A stretch of 64,000 nucleotides of DNA from contig NZ_SJPY01000002.1 in assembly GCF_007860185.1 (NCBI RefSeq), positions 1-64,000 of the forward strand, read 5' to 3'. The notes under the pieces were generated by a model. It worked only from the letters and a program-made list of their open reading frames with translations, was not told the origin of the DNA and searched no databases. A program made the translations under genes and the position numbers. Below are positions 29,201 to 37,136 of this stretch, piece after piece. The DNA comes from Novipirellula aureliae. GTDB lineage: Bacteria > Planctomycetota > Planctomycetia > Pirellulales > Pirellulaceae. Position 1 is the stretch's first letter; every line of letters starts with the position of its first letter.

Positions 29201-29775
29201 GCCGAAATGGCGGCGTTGACCTGCGGCTTCGTTGCCGTCGACGGCTTGAACAGATGATCGCATTGTGAGTCGAGCGAACTTCGCAGTCCCGGCATGTTGG
29301 CGGACCCCGAACCGGCAGCAAACAACGATTCCCCCAACTCGCCACCACCTTTGGCGATCGTTTTCCCGCCTTCAACAAGCTGTTTCGAATCGATACCGAA
29401 TTGCGTTTGGAATTGCTGCTGAGTCAAGCCGCAAAGAAATGCAGAAAGCACTGCTGGGTCCAGAGCCCCTTTGTCGTTCTCGCCTCGCAACGACTTTTGC
29501 CCGCCATGACGGCGAACGCATGTTAACGTTTCCCCATCGTGATCTTCAATTGTGCCGCCGACCCTTAGATTTTTATAAGCGTGTTGAAAATGGTCGCGGC
29601 TTTTCGTTTCGCCGGGAAAGCCGAACAACCAATGTGTCAGCGCACGGAGCGTTGAACTCTTGCCCGCTTCATTTGGACCGTATACCAGGTGCAAACCAAA
29701 GTCGCCCTGCTCAAACGATAACGTTTGATTGTTGAACGGACCGATGCGAATTAAATCAAGTTGTCGAATTCTCAT
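26245..29775 (-). CDS. YhaN/SbcC-like SMC-type AAA ATPase
   Basis: 1176 residues. N-terminal MRIRQLDLIRIGPFNNQTL with Walker A GPNEAGKSST (about 33-42). A long coiled-coil region (about 170-1000) rich in Glu, Arg, Lys and Leu follows. The C-terminal ATPase half has the ABC-like signature EMSEGTCDQLFLALRLASLE, then Walker B FIVDDILSNFDD and the H-loop LLTHHQHL. This is the SbcC/Rad50 layout in the YhaN subgroup. No CxxC zinc hook was seen at the coiled-coil apex. It overlaps the stop-start of the nuclease gene (ATGA at 29772-29775), so the two products probably form an SbcCD-like DNA-end processing complex. Confidence 0.85.
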   Translation of the reverse strand: MRIRQLDLIRIGPFNNQTLSFEQGDFGLHLVYGPNEAGKSSTLRALTHWLFGFPGETKSRDHFQHAYKNLRVGGTIEDHDGETLTCVRRHGGQKSLRGENDKGALDPAVLSAFLCGLTQQQFQTQFGIDSKQLVEGGKTIAKGGGELGESLFAAGSGSANMPGLRSSLDSQCDHLFKPSTATKPQVNAAISAFNAARKEVRELSVKSNDWKRQAEELEELRAEKVELDKAQIKCRGRRDRSDRILKALPLIGTLKDKERELEEVGHVARLSDDFVTRRVTVTEGLANAKTSHKTTSDELESLNAKLEKLGQPPMILEHASEVESLFEDLSLYRQALRVLPDQRAEFQQCESRAISLLKTLGKEPDLHNADGLRIKPATRAKIRDLADQRSERLTTVEKTKRDLDKKNRDLDAVLESIAQLDEPDDPKRLKRAVADAQNLGDIDSRIDQLAKSLTTQQSEMEAELNRLPMWSGGIEELRQRSVPTTEMVDSLADQFASNARSIEKLEGNIRDLKDELARANEDLHALTLNQDVPSEEQLENARNLRDRALETTEQIARTGVPDRLLHAIEDLRSRLETCDEIADRLRREANLVRDKARFIATIKRCETRITDRADELRRCEADRQKLSSRWLDIWQAAGILPDSSASMPTPTEMKNWLVRYEKLVANTNELERTKAELRAEQQKRQQAIDSMVAIDPSSNRECCKESERISPILDACRDRIEQVDTVIAKAKQLENRRQDLLNERDSAESLYEEAKAEKDIWQTEWGNAMLAIEGDGSLSANEARAVLETIDKLTSELKNAAKLRDDVQNRTAEIQSYEASVRELYKKLNDNKEDVSEINVEAIVSQWHDQLKRTRNIQTTRDEWLLQHRHFEKQQREAAAKMETLTASLKQLCSEAGCDHPDQLPEIERMSLCRQTIEQSVSEIKSELRGLAHGVELETFVAEAMKEDADQLAPQIQQLDEEHTKIEARRQELWKTILGKENDLDRIDGNDRAAAANERAEEALARARTHAEDYIRAKLGSILLRTAVTRYRQRNQGPILSRASELFSRFTLGSFSGLEADSTDQEDNVLVGVRGDDATKLVHVDEMSEGTCDQLFLALRLASLEVYLQSNPPFPFIVDDILSNFDDARAAATFAALAELSTKTQVILLTHHQHLVDIAKGQVSDNVLFVHSLNRL

Positions 29776-31052
29776 ACTCGGTTATCCGTCATCAAGCGGT
29801 TCAGTAGCCCAGGTTGAATCTCATCCAAAATCGATTTCAACGTAGCCGAATCATGCGGAATAAACTCGTCGAATTGGTCATGAAGTGCAGCAAGCTTTTG
29901 CTTTAACGCCTCTAGTTCGGCAAAGATCTCCGCCCTTAATTCGTCGTCGGTGGGAGCTTCTTCAAACGCTCGAATCAATTCTCGAATCGCACCTTCAGCT
30001 TCATCCTCACTGTCAAAGCGACGAATTGTTTGGGTATTGAACTTGATTTTCTCGACCCATACTTCGGCCCCGAGGGTAAAGGAATACGCCCGAATTTCCT
30101 GACGCCATTGTTCGAGATTCGCAAGCCAATTCACGTGGGCTTCGCTGTTGCCCGAGACAATCACTCGAGTCGCGATTGGCAACCCGTCGGCCGTTGCAAT
30201 GATGGCCCGCATCCTTTGTCCAAATCGCTCTAGCAAATCATCAGGATTTTCAATGCCAGTTGCATCGACATCGCAGATTTCAAAACGAAACACATCGAGC
30301 GGCTGAAAGTCGATCTGTACGTCACCGGCATCGGAAACCGTCACCAACTCACATCCCTTTTGCCCTGTTTCGCGGATGTGGCGACCTTGGATGTTTCCGG
30401 GGAAGACGATCGGGGTTTGGTCAGCTTGGTGATGGTGTTTGCGGGTGTGAACGTGACCGAGCGCCCAGTACTGATAGTCAAGACCGAGCAAATCGGCAGG
30501 CAAGCAGGGTGCGTACCGTTTGTGTTCACCTCCAGCTGCACCGTCAAGCGACGTGTGCAGGATGCCGATATTGAAAAGACCGTCGACCGCACGAGGGTAG
30601 GCAAGGACTAAGTTCTCGCGTTCTTCTTGATCCGCAAATCCGCGGCCGTGAATCGCGACTCCAACGCCTTCGTTGATCACCGTTTGAACGGAGGTGGACG
30701 ACAGCATCACTGGATCACCATTGGGATTGTCGGGCAACTTCAGTTGCTTCGTCATCTTGTTTTCGGCATCGTGGTTACCAGTGATCGCGTAGACAAGAAT
30801 GCCATGCCGATGCAGCCCGCTCAACCATTTGGCAAAGTGCAGCCCTGTTTGATGGTCCTCCCATTTCCCGTCATAAATGTCGCCTGCGATCAACACAAAG
30901 GAGACGTGTTCGCGGATCGCCAGTTCGGCAAGATTCGCAAGTGCTTTGCGAACGGCACCTCGAATCTCGTCCACCGGTGCGCCCTCGTATTTTTCCAGTC
31001 CTCGTAGCGGACTATCGAGATGAATATCGGCGCAGTGGATAAATTTAAACAT
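29772..31052 (-). CDS. YhaO/SbcD-like metallophosphoesterase (DNA exonuclease subunit)
   Basis: 426 residues. All Mre11/SbcD phosphoesterase motifs are present: FIHCADIHLDSPL (DxH), LIAGDIYDG, ITGNHDAE, GILHTSLDG and ALGHVHTRK, followed by VFPGNIQGRHIRETGQKGC. The C-terminal 150 residues include a beta cap-like region and a Glu/Leu-rich coiled coil (ELEALKQKLAALHDQFDEF) that probably binds the ATPase partner. It is upstream of and translationally coupled to the YhaN-like gene. A Mn-dependent nuclease role in recombination repair is inferred from the family. Confidence 0.88.
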   Translation of the reverse strand: MFKFIHCADIHLDSPLRGLEKYEGAPVDEIRGAVRKALANLAELAIREHVSFVLIAGDIYDGKWEDHQTGLHFAKWLSGLHRHGILVYAITGNHDAENKMTKQLKLPDNPNGDPVMLSSTSVQTVINEGVGVAIHGRGFADQEERENLVLAYPRAVDGLFNIGILHTSLDGAAGGEHKRYAPCLPADLLGLDYQYWALGHVHTRKHHHQADQTPIVFPGNIQGRHIRETGQKGCELVTVSDAGDVQIDFQPLDVFRFEICDVDATGIENPDDLLERFGQRMRAIIATADGLPIATRVIVSGNSEAHVNWLANLEQWRQEIRAYSFTLGAEVWVEKIKFNTQTIRRFDSEDEAEGAIRELIRAFEEAPTDDELRAEIFAELEALKQKLAALHDQFDEFIPHDSATLKSILDEIQPGLLNRLMTDNRV

Positions 31053-31206
31053 CAGCGGTTTTCAAGGTAGCTGTCGGTCCAATCAAGTTCATGGGGGTCA
31101 AGATTGTAATGCTGCGAATACCAAGTTGCAATTGTCGTGGATCGGTACGACCTGGAGCGAATGGAAGACCTCTCCGCTAGATCGTTTTATGGCGAAAGCA
31201 GATAAG

Positions 31207-31717
31207 TTACCTGTTTTTCTGCTTTGATGGTGCCAATCCGCTAGACACGGGAAGAGTCGATGGAAACGGCAAACCCGCTGCCTGGCATGAAGCCCTACTT
31301 AGAAATGCGGCCACAGGACGACCATCTTCGTTGACGTTGACCTCTTTAGCATTGCCGAATAGACGCGTGATTTCTGCAATATGCTCGTCGCTCAATCCCT
31401 TGCGTTTGCTGCCGAGACTCTTTCGCATCTCCTGCCACATCGCACTGGCGTCGATCAACTGCACTTTGCCTTTGCGATTGGCGGGCTTGCGGTTGGTCAC
31501 GATCCAGATCTAGGTACTGATGCCCGTGTTTTGGAACATGGACGTGTTGTTTTTCCTTCTCCTTCAGCACCGCTTCCTTAGAGGGATCCAGAACGCAGTC
31601 TAAACGACGTAGAACCGTAAAAGGCAAGATAACTTAGCCTTACTCGGATTGCTTGTAGTCACCACGTAGGAGATCCGCAACGGACCAGATAAAGGACGAA
31701 AGGTTTTGTTGAATCAT
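31207..31717 (-). pseudogene. hsdM: Type I restriction-modification methylase subunit (HsdM) relic
   Basis: From ATG 31717 the minus strand reads MIQQNLSSFIWSVADLLRGD, YKQSE, then stop-G-stop, then VILPFTVLRRLDCVLDPSKE and AVLKEKEKQ. This is the exact start of HsdM (expected SE-YGK-VILPF), with two nonsense codons where Tyr and Lys belong. It then jumps, in another frame, to FQNTGIST-stop-IWIVTNRKPANRKGKVQLIDAS and MWQEMRKSLGSKRKGL, the C-terminal part of HsdM. The whole SAM-binding and NPPF catalytic region is deleted. That makes three nonsense codons, one frameshift and a large internal deletion. No hsdS or hsdR was recognised nearby. Confidence 0.85.
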
Positions 31718-32142
31718 TTTTTCACTGCTACAAACACGGCAACCATGCCGCAACAATTTAGCCGATTTCCCGCCTTTGTGTATTCCATCACCCACCACCG
31801 CGGGATCCGTTATCCTCGTTTCTGACGCCGCCCAACATCCGATGCATCTGCTTGTATCGGAAATCGCGGGATGAATCGTTACGGATGCCATCGTGTTTGG
31901 CGAATTCTTGATCCGGGCAGCTTGCAATCTCATCGGGGCTCATCGGGGCAGTGCATGTCCAATCGACGCACTTGGCGGTTGTCGCCGGTGACAAGGTGCA
32001 TTGCAGCAACCCAAAAATCCGTCACTTTGAAGTGGCCCCATGAAGGAAAATCTATCGATGGCCAATCTCTACACTTCGTCTGATGCCTTGCGGGTTGCTT
32101 TTTGTTCTTACCTAAGCAGCCCCACGGTGAAACCGGGGTAAG
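31718..32142. other. Non-coding debris between hsdM relic and palindromic element
   Basis: Several short minus-strand frames, including one at 31788-32009 that reads APMSPDEIASCPDQEF and RDFRYKQMHRMLGGVRNE, look like fragments of a real protein but could not be assigned to a family. No intact gene. Confidence 0.4.
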
Positions 32143-32260
32143 CGGCCTGCTGATTTAATCGGTTTGACTCGACTTATTGTTTAACGCCAAGCCATAGGCG
32201 ACCGATTATGGAAAAGCTGACGCCTTCGGCTAAGCGTTAAACGATTAAATCAGCAGGCCG
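32143..32260. repeat. 118-bp nested palindromic element
   Basis: Perfect 19-bp terminal inverted repeats CGGCCTGCTGATTTAATCG (32143-32161) and CGATTAAATCAGCAGGCCG (32242-32260) enclose a second inverted pair, GTTTAACGCCAAGCC and GGCTAAGCGTTAAAC. It has MITE-like architecture and lies about 80 bp downstream of the tRNA-Val gene. Confidence 0.8.
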
Positions 32261-32342
32261 TTAGCGATGGGGTAAAGGCTGAGGGCAAAAAAGAGGGCGA
32301 ATTCTTAATGCCGCAAGTCCTTGCTGCTAAAGGACTTAGAAA

Positions 32343-32416
32343 TGGGCGTTGAGGGACTCGAACCCCCGACCCCCTCGGTGTAAACGAGGTGCTCTAACCA
32401 ACTGAGCCAAACGCCC
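32343..32416 (-). tRNA. tRNA-Val(UAC)
   Basis: The minus strand folds as a cloverleaf. Acceptor GGGCGTT/AACGCCC, D-arm GCTCAGTTGGTTAGAGC, anticodon stem CCTCG/CGAGG around loop TTTACAC (anticodon TAC), five-nucleotide variable segment, T-loop GGGGGTTCGAGTCCCTC, discriminator A at 32343. CCA is not encoded. Confidence 0.95.
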
Positions 32417-32514
32417 GAAACCATGGCTGGAGCTTTACCAGCTTGATGTTTCTATTGAGATAAACCTGAGTCCAACACGGTGCCTAGCGGCGAATTGCCG
32501 TTCGCGACAGTGTT

Positions 32515-32709
32515 TTAACGGCTAAGTAGACGAGTTCGGCGGGCTCTTCGTTCAGCCCGTAATCGGTTGCGGCGATTCGTTTCACTCGGTTTTTCGTAAT
32601 ACTCGCGACGTCGCATCTCTTTTTTGATGCCGCTGCGTTCTACCAACTTACGGAACCGACGAACTGCCTCCTGAATTGTTTCACGATCACGAACCACTAA
32701 CTTAACCAT
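32515..32709 (-). CDS. rpsU: 30S ribosomal protein bS21
   Basis: 64 residues from ATG 32709, chosen because [21 protein letters not shown] is the standard S21 start; a longer frame to 32754 adds an atypical leader. The protein is highly basic, with [17 protein letters not shown] and a C-terminal [10 protein letters not shown] helix. It binds the 30S platform near the anti-Shine-Dalgarno end of 16S rRNA and helps initiation. Located 98 bp from tRNA-Val on the same strand. Confidence 0.95.
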   Translation of the reverse strand: MVKLVVRDRETIQEAVRRFRKLVERSGIKKEMRRREYYEKPSETNRRNRLRAERRARRTRLLSR

Positions 32710-32891
32710 TTTGTCTCCGGTTTCATGTTTTTCTCTTCCAAATCCCCCGTTCAAAGAGGAAATCTTTCAAATTTGAATCGAACTTTCAGCACCAATGACT
32801 ACATCGGCACTCCAAGGTGCGGAAGTTTAACGCTCGAATGCCTTCGCTTGCAATGCCCAGTCAGCTAAAAAACGGGCTTTTTTGCAGCAAT

Positions 32892-34586
32892 TCACTCTCC
32901 ATGCTCCGATGCCACTTCGTCAGCCGACGGTGAGTGCGTTTTTGACCACGCGATCAGCATCATCGCCGATGCGAGATAACCCGCACAAAACTCCAGCACT
33001 CGGTTACGATCGTGGGGCGATAAAACCAAATCGCCCCATGATTCAGGGCCACAGGGGACGAACAACCGATTGCCATCGAGCGGCGAATGAATGATTCCGA
33101 ACAGGGTCAAAGCGGCAGCAACAAGCAGCACGACGCCAGCCAACTGCAACCGACGGTCGATCGCGGCGGCTAAGCACCAAGCCCATAACAGACTGGTCAG
33201 AATAAACCCACTGCTTAGCATCGTCAGCGTGCTCATGTCTTCTTGCAAAGCGGTGCTGAGCGTCGCTGGTGCAATCCCCGCACCACTCAACGCTGGGTCA
33301 GCCAGAATGCGGCCGGGGATACTCATGGCCAAAAAGGCTAGCGCTGGCAAACAAGCAATCGCGATCGCGGCGTAGTGTCGACGAGGCGTCGCCAAGAAAC
33401 TCTGGGCTGTAATCTCGAGGCCGATAAAAACCAGGATAGGAAACACGACCGGCTTGGGAATCCAGGCGTTTAACAAACCAAAATAACCAACCAACCCCGC
33501 CGACCCGACCAACAACGCCGTTGCCAACGTGTAAGCGGCCCGGCCCCCCATCGCTTTGTACGCAGGATGGCCAATGTATGGGGTGGTTTGGATCACGCCG
33601 CCTGACAATCCGGCCAACAACGTCGCAATTCCTTCGACACCGATGATCGTTCGAGCATCGTAATGGTCTCCTGCCGCAGCAGCGCTTTCGGTGCAATCGA
33701 TGCCGCCGACGATCGTACCAATCGCAAAGGGGAAAGCGATCGGCAGGTAGGCCAGAGCATCAGGAAACGCCGACACCCAAGCGAAATGAAAACTTTCAAG
33801 CCACTCGGTCGGGAACCAAGCCGCAGGCTGATAGGAAGGAAAAGAGTAGCCGTTAACATCGATCGCACACAACAAATAGTAAACGCCGCCAGCAATCAGC
33901 AGGGCACCGAGCGTTCCGGGCGTTCGACCAGGAAGCGGGATCTTTGCAATCAGCGTTGTCAGTACGATCACCATCGCCAAAATACCTGGCAGCGGATGGC
34001 CAACAATTTCGACGAGCGGAAAGAAGCTGATTAGAACCAGAGCGATGGCGACGAGCGACCCGAGCAGCCCTGCTCTCGGAACGACCCGCTGAACCCACTT
34101 TGTCATCGGAGCACAAGCCATCTTCAATACCCCCGAAAGCACGATGCACCAAATCCCGATGTACCAAGTCCGGTAGGCAGCATCGAACGATTCGAGCCCC
34201 ATCGCCAAGCCTTGCAGGTACGATGGACCGAGAACGAACAGCACAATGCCATAGGTCGAAGGCGTGTCTAAACCAAGCGGCATTGCCGTGACTCGGGGAT
34301 TGCCGGTTTGCCGAGACAAGCGGAAGGCGAGATAGAAAAACGCCAAATCACCAATCAGAACCCCCAAGGCGGTCCCCGGAACCATTCGAGAGACGGCAAA
34401 ATCGGTGGGAAAACCGAACCCAGTCAGCAATGCTACCATCAGTAGCAGACCCACGATATTGTCAAGCATCAACCCGAAGAATGCATTGATATCACCAGGC
34501 GTATACCATTGGTACCGTGACGAACCGAGCGAGTTGGCGGGTAGCTCGATCGAGCTCGCCACATGTTTTTCCGAGTTGTGGGTCAC
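32892..34586 (-). CDS. NCS2-like (xanthine/uracil/AzgA-type) permease
   Basis: 564 residues with about 12-14 hydrophobic segments. The first helices contain TPGDINAFFGLMLDNIVGLL, then LRLSRQTGNPRVTAMPLGLD, which resembles the TGNP..TA.P.G motif region of NCS2/AzgA transporters; a second half includes FAIGTIVGGIDCTESA (acidic transporter motif) and GVIQTTPYIGHPAYK. These support a proton-coupled nucleobase-like permease, but the substrate cannot be read from sequence and many planctomycete members are unannotated. It stands alone, divergent from the sigma-factor gene. Confidence 0.7.
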   Translation of the reverse strand: MTHNSEKHVASSIELPANSLGSSRYQWYTPGDINAFFGLMLDNIVGLLLMVALLTGFGFPTDFAVSRMVPGTALGVLIGDLAFFYLAFRLSRQTGNPRVTAMPLGLDTPSTYGIVLFVLGPSYLQGLAMGLESFDAAYRTWYIGIWCIVLSGVLKMACAPMTKWVQRVVPRAGLLGSLVAIALVLISFFPLVEIVGHPLPGILAMVIVLTTLIAKIPLPGRTPGTLGALLIAGGVYYLLCAIDVNGYSFPSYQPAAWFPTEWLESFHFAWVSAFPDALAYLPIAFPFAIGTIVGGIDCTESAAAAGDHYDARTIIGVEGIATLLAGLSGGVIQTTPYIGHPAYKAMGGRAAYTLATALLVGSAGLVGYFGLLNAWIPKPVVFPILVFIGLEITAQSFLATPRRHYAAIAIACLPALAFLAMSIPGRILADPALSGAGIAPATLSTALQEDMSTLTMLSSGFILTSLLWAWCLAAAIDRRLQLAGVVLLVAAALTLFGIIHSPLDGNRLFVPCGPESWGDLVLSPHDRNRVLEFCAGYLASAMMLIAWSKTHSPSADEVASEHGE

Positions 34587-34999
34587 TGGTTCTCTTCGTA
34601 GTTGGTTCGAAAACGAAATGCTTCTGCGGGCGGTATCATGCTATCAACTAGCTCAATGAGACGACACTCAACATAGCCAATTGCGTCTCAAAACGCACCG
34701 ATTTTGGGCTGGTGCGTCGTTTTTTTTGGCTCGCTGGACCAACACCCACGAACCAATTACGATGAGTGCCAATTCACCGCCTTTTCGATTACAATAGAAA
34801 TCGTCAACAGCCTAGAATTTTACCCAACAGGGTGTTTGGGTGGCTGGATTGCCCCAAGAGCATCCATCGCAACACGCAGCCCTGCTGCCATATTGGCAAA
34901 GGAACGGTTGGTATAAGATTCGCTAATCCCCAATTGCATCACGTTTTTCCTTATCTTTTTCTTTTTGCTTTTCCTTTCTCCAAGCAGGAGACATTTCGA
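34587..34999. other. Intergenic region with candidate small RNA and sigma-gene leader
   Basis: Holds two adjacent hairpins ending in a T8 run (34657-34727) between the divergent permease and sigma-factor genes. The remaining 270 bp before the sigma start show no convincing gene; an in-frame extension of the sigma frame back to 34766 lacks a good start. Confidence 0.5.
34657..34727 (+). terminator. Tandem hairpins with intrinsic terminator (possible small RNA end or attenuator)
   Basis: TGAGACG (34657-34663) pairs perfectly with CGTCTCA (34684-34690). Immediately after, ACGCACC (34693-34699) pairs with GGTGCGT (34711-34717), followed by CG and eight T residues on the plus strand. No plus-strand gene lies upstream within reach, so it either ends a small RNA or attenuates the sigma-factor transcript. 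Confidence 0.65.
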
Positions 35000-35653
35000 A
35001 TGACGACCACGAAGGATCCAACCATCTTTTCCGCGGCAAAGTCCGCAGCGGCGAGCGATTTGTCGGACGAAAACATCTTGGTTCAATACCGCGAGACAGG
35101 CGACCGATCACTCTTCGAAGCCTTGATCCATCGGTATCAAACCGAAATCTTCAGTTATTTGCGTCGTTATGTCGGCGACTCCGACACAGCCGAAGAAGCC
35201 TTCCAGGGAACATTCTTACAGGTCCATTTGAAATGTTACCAATTCGATTCGGCGCGTCGTTTTCGGCCTTGGCTTTATGGCATTGCCACCAACCAGGCCA
35301 TCGATGCCCAGCGGCGGAACAAACGCCACCGCATGGTTAGCCTCGATCGGACCAGCTTCACCGATAACGACGATCGCGCGAGTAGTTGGGCTGAGAAATT
35401 AGTCGGCGATTCTCCCGATCCTCACGCGACCGCAGCGATGGAGGAAAACGGTCGCTGGATCAATGCATCGGTCGCCGAACTTGGCGAAACGATGCAGCAA
35501 GTGGTTAACCTGGTCTACTACCAAGGATTAAAGTATCGCGAAGCGGCAGAGATTCTGGGCATACCGGTTGGCACGGTAAAGAGTCGTTTGCATGTAGCGA
35601 TTCAGCGTTTGGGCACCCTTTGGGAAGAAACGCATCAGAAGGGTGAAGATTGA
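35000..35653 (+). CDS. RNA polymerase sigma factor, sigma-70 ECF-like
   Basis: 217 residues from ATG 35000, chosen over upstream in-frame codons because CAGGAG lies 8 nt before it. Region 2 (about 25-95) has LFEALIHRYQTEIFSYLRRYVGD, DTAEEAFQGTFLQVH (2.2) and RRFRPWLYGIATNQAIDAQRR (2.3/2.4). A variable linker of about 45 residues follows. Region 4 (about 155-208) has the helix-turn-helix KYREAAEILGIPVGTVKSRLH. No anti-sigma gene with a transmembrane helix follows; the next gene is nrdR on the opposite strand, so regulation is unclear. Confidence 0.92.
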   Translation: MTTTKDPTIFSAAKSAAASDLSDENILVQYRETGDRSLFEALIHRYQTEIFSYLRRYVGDSDTAEEAFQGTFLQVHLKCYQFDSARRFRPWLYGIATNQAIDAQRRNKRHRMVSLDRTSFTDNDDRASSWAEKLVGDSPDPHATAAMEENGRWINASVAELGETMQQVVNLVYYQGLKYREAAEILGIPVGTVKSRLHVAIQRLGTLWEETHQKGED

Positions 35654-35675
35654 GGACGGCTACTTTTCTTCTTTA

Positions 35676-36158
35676 CTATTTTTCTTCTTTGCTCTTTTTG
35701 TCCTTGCCGGGGCCAACAATTTTAGAGATCGCTCGAATAAAATCATTAGCGTCGTGAAATTCCCGGTAAACACTGGCAAATCGGATGTAGGCGACCTCGT
35801 CCAACGCGGCGAGATGCCTCATCACGATCTCGCCGATCTGGGATGCTGTCACTTCGGAATCGTACGATTCGTAGATATCCGCCTCGATACTTTGCACCAC
35901 CTGCTCGATCTTCGAGCTTTGAATGGGGCGTTTTGAACAGGCTCGTTCGACACCGCGGCGTATTTTTTCTCGGTCGAGCGGTTCACGCGTTTGATCGCTT
36001 TTTACGACTCGCACATTTAACTGCTCGAGTTTCTCGAGCGTTGAAAACTTGCGTTCACAAGCGAGGCAAACACGCTTACGACGAACCATATAGCCACCCT
36101 CGGCAGCTCGCGTGTCAAAAACACGGTCATCGTCGACGTGGCAATAAGGACAACGCAT
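35676..36158 (-). CDS. nrdR: Transcriptional repressor NrdR
   Basis: 160 residues from ATG 36158 (MRCPYC), chosen because the longer frame to 36191 adds 11 atypical residues before the zinc ribbon. It represses ribonucleotide reductase genes when dATP/ATP levels are high. Zinc ribbon CPYC...CLAC (about 3-34) with KRVCLACERKFSTLE, then an ATP-cone (about 48-140) with VVKSDQTREPLDREKIRRGV and SIEADIYESYDSEV. The C-terminal tail is lysine-rich (GKDKKSKEEK). It converges on the sigma-factor gene with a 22-bp gap. Confidence 0.95.
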   Translation of the reverse strand: MRCPYCHVDDDRVFDTRAAEGGYMVRRKRVCLACERKFSTLEKLEQLNVRVVKSDQTREPLDREKIRRGVERACSKRPIQSSKIEQVVQSIEADIYESYDSEVTASQIGEIVMRHLAALDEVAYIRFASVYREFHDANDFIRAISKIVGPGKDKKSKEEK

Positions 36159-36256
36159 AGAAAGATCGTCGGGTGACGCGGGAAAGTTCAATGACGTGGG
36201 ACGCTCGTTGCGTTATAGTATCGAAATCTTCAATCGAAAGAAAGGAAACCAAAGCA

Positions 36257-36910
36257 ATGTCCACACAAGATTCAGAAAACACACCTCAAGACCAACCTCT
36301 GCCTGAAGAGCTTTCGTCGGCAGAAGCTCAGAGCAACGAGCCTGAACGAACTCAGCCGCGCGGTGGTGAATCGCCCACTGCAAAGTTTCGCCAGCAAGTC
36401 GCATCGAAACAGTCCGATTTCGATGACTACGATCCAGAAGAGAATTTGTGGAGTGGTCGTTACAGCAGTAAAGCGATGGTGGGGACATGGATTGTGATGT
36501 TTGTCGCTTCGATTGCATTGGTCGTGTTAGCAATTGTGATCGAACCCTTTCCGTGGTCGGTTGCAGCCATTCTGATTTTAGTGATGTGGGTGCTGGGCGT
36601 TTCTCTCTACCTGTGGCGACGTTTGGGCTACCATTACCAATTGACGACACAGCGTTTCATCCACAAAACGGGGATCATTACCCAGCGAACCGATCGTATC
36701 GAAGTGATCGATCTGGATGATGTCAGTTTCACGCAAGGGCCTGTTCAGCGAATGTTCGGGGTCGGGACGATTCGGCTAACCGGCAGCGATCGCAGTCATC
36801 CCGAATTGTCGATGTTGGGTATTGCCAAGGTCGACGAGGTGGCAGGGCTGATTGATGACATCCGACGAAAAGAACGTCGCCGACGAAGCCTTCACATCGA
36901 GTCGATCTGA
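36257..36910 (+). CDS. Membrane PH-domain protein (bPH2/DUF304)
   Basis: 217 residues from ATG 36257, preceded by AAAGGAAA. An acidic, Pro/Gln-rich leader of about 55 residues is followed by two helices (about 75-95 and 100-120: TWIVMFVASIALVVLAIVI and PWSVAAILILVMWVLGVSLYL). Then comes a PH-like domain with YQLTTQRFIHKTGIITQRTDRIEVIDLDDVSF and VGTIRLTGSDRSHPELSM, the bPH2 pattern. Family members sit in the inner membrane; role unknown. Divergent from nrdR. Confidence 0.82.
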   Translation: MSTQDSENTPQDQPLPEELSSAEAQSNEPERTQPRGGESPTAKFRQQVASKQSDFDDYDPEENLWSGRYSSKAMVGTWIVMFVASIALVVLAIVIEPFPWSVAAILILVMWVLGVSLYLWRRLGYHYQLTTQRFIHKTGIITQRTDRIEVIDLDDVSFTQGPVQRMFGVGTIRLTGSDRSHPELSMLGIAKVDEVAGLIDDIRRKERRRRSLHIESI

Positions 36911-36947
36911 TTCGTTTTCAGGTGGCGGAACCCGTCGGAAGTTTCCG

Positions 36948-37064
36948 TGCAATAAATTGCGATAAATTAGGCGCAATAAATTAGGCGCAATAAATTAGGC
37001 GCAATAAATTAGACGCAATGAAATTAGGTGCGATGAAATTAGGTGCAATGAAATTAGGTGCGAT
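36948..37064. repeat. 14/15-bp tandem repeat (AATAAATTAGGCGC)
   Basis: About nine head-to-tail units. The left part has 14-bp GCGCAATAAATTAG units; the right part has 15-bp GTGCAATGAAATTAG units, so the unit has expanded by one base. AT-rich, between two protein genes; it may create a curved upstream region for the following GYF_2 gene. Confidence 0.85.
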
Positions 37065-37136
37065 GACACGAGCTCAAGGAAGTCTGTACAATGAACGCGT
37101 TGGTTTGTTTCTTGGTCTGGTTGAAAAGGGATCGGC

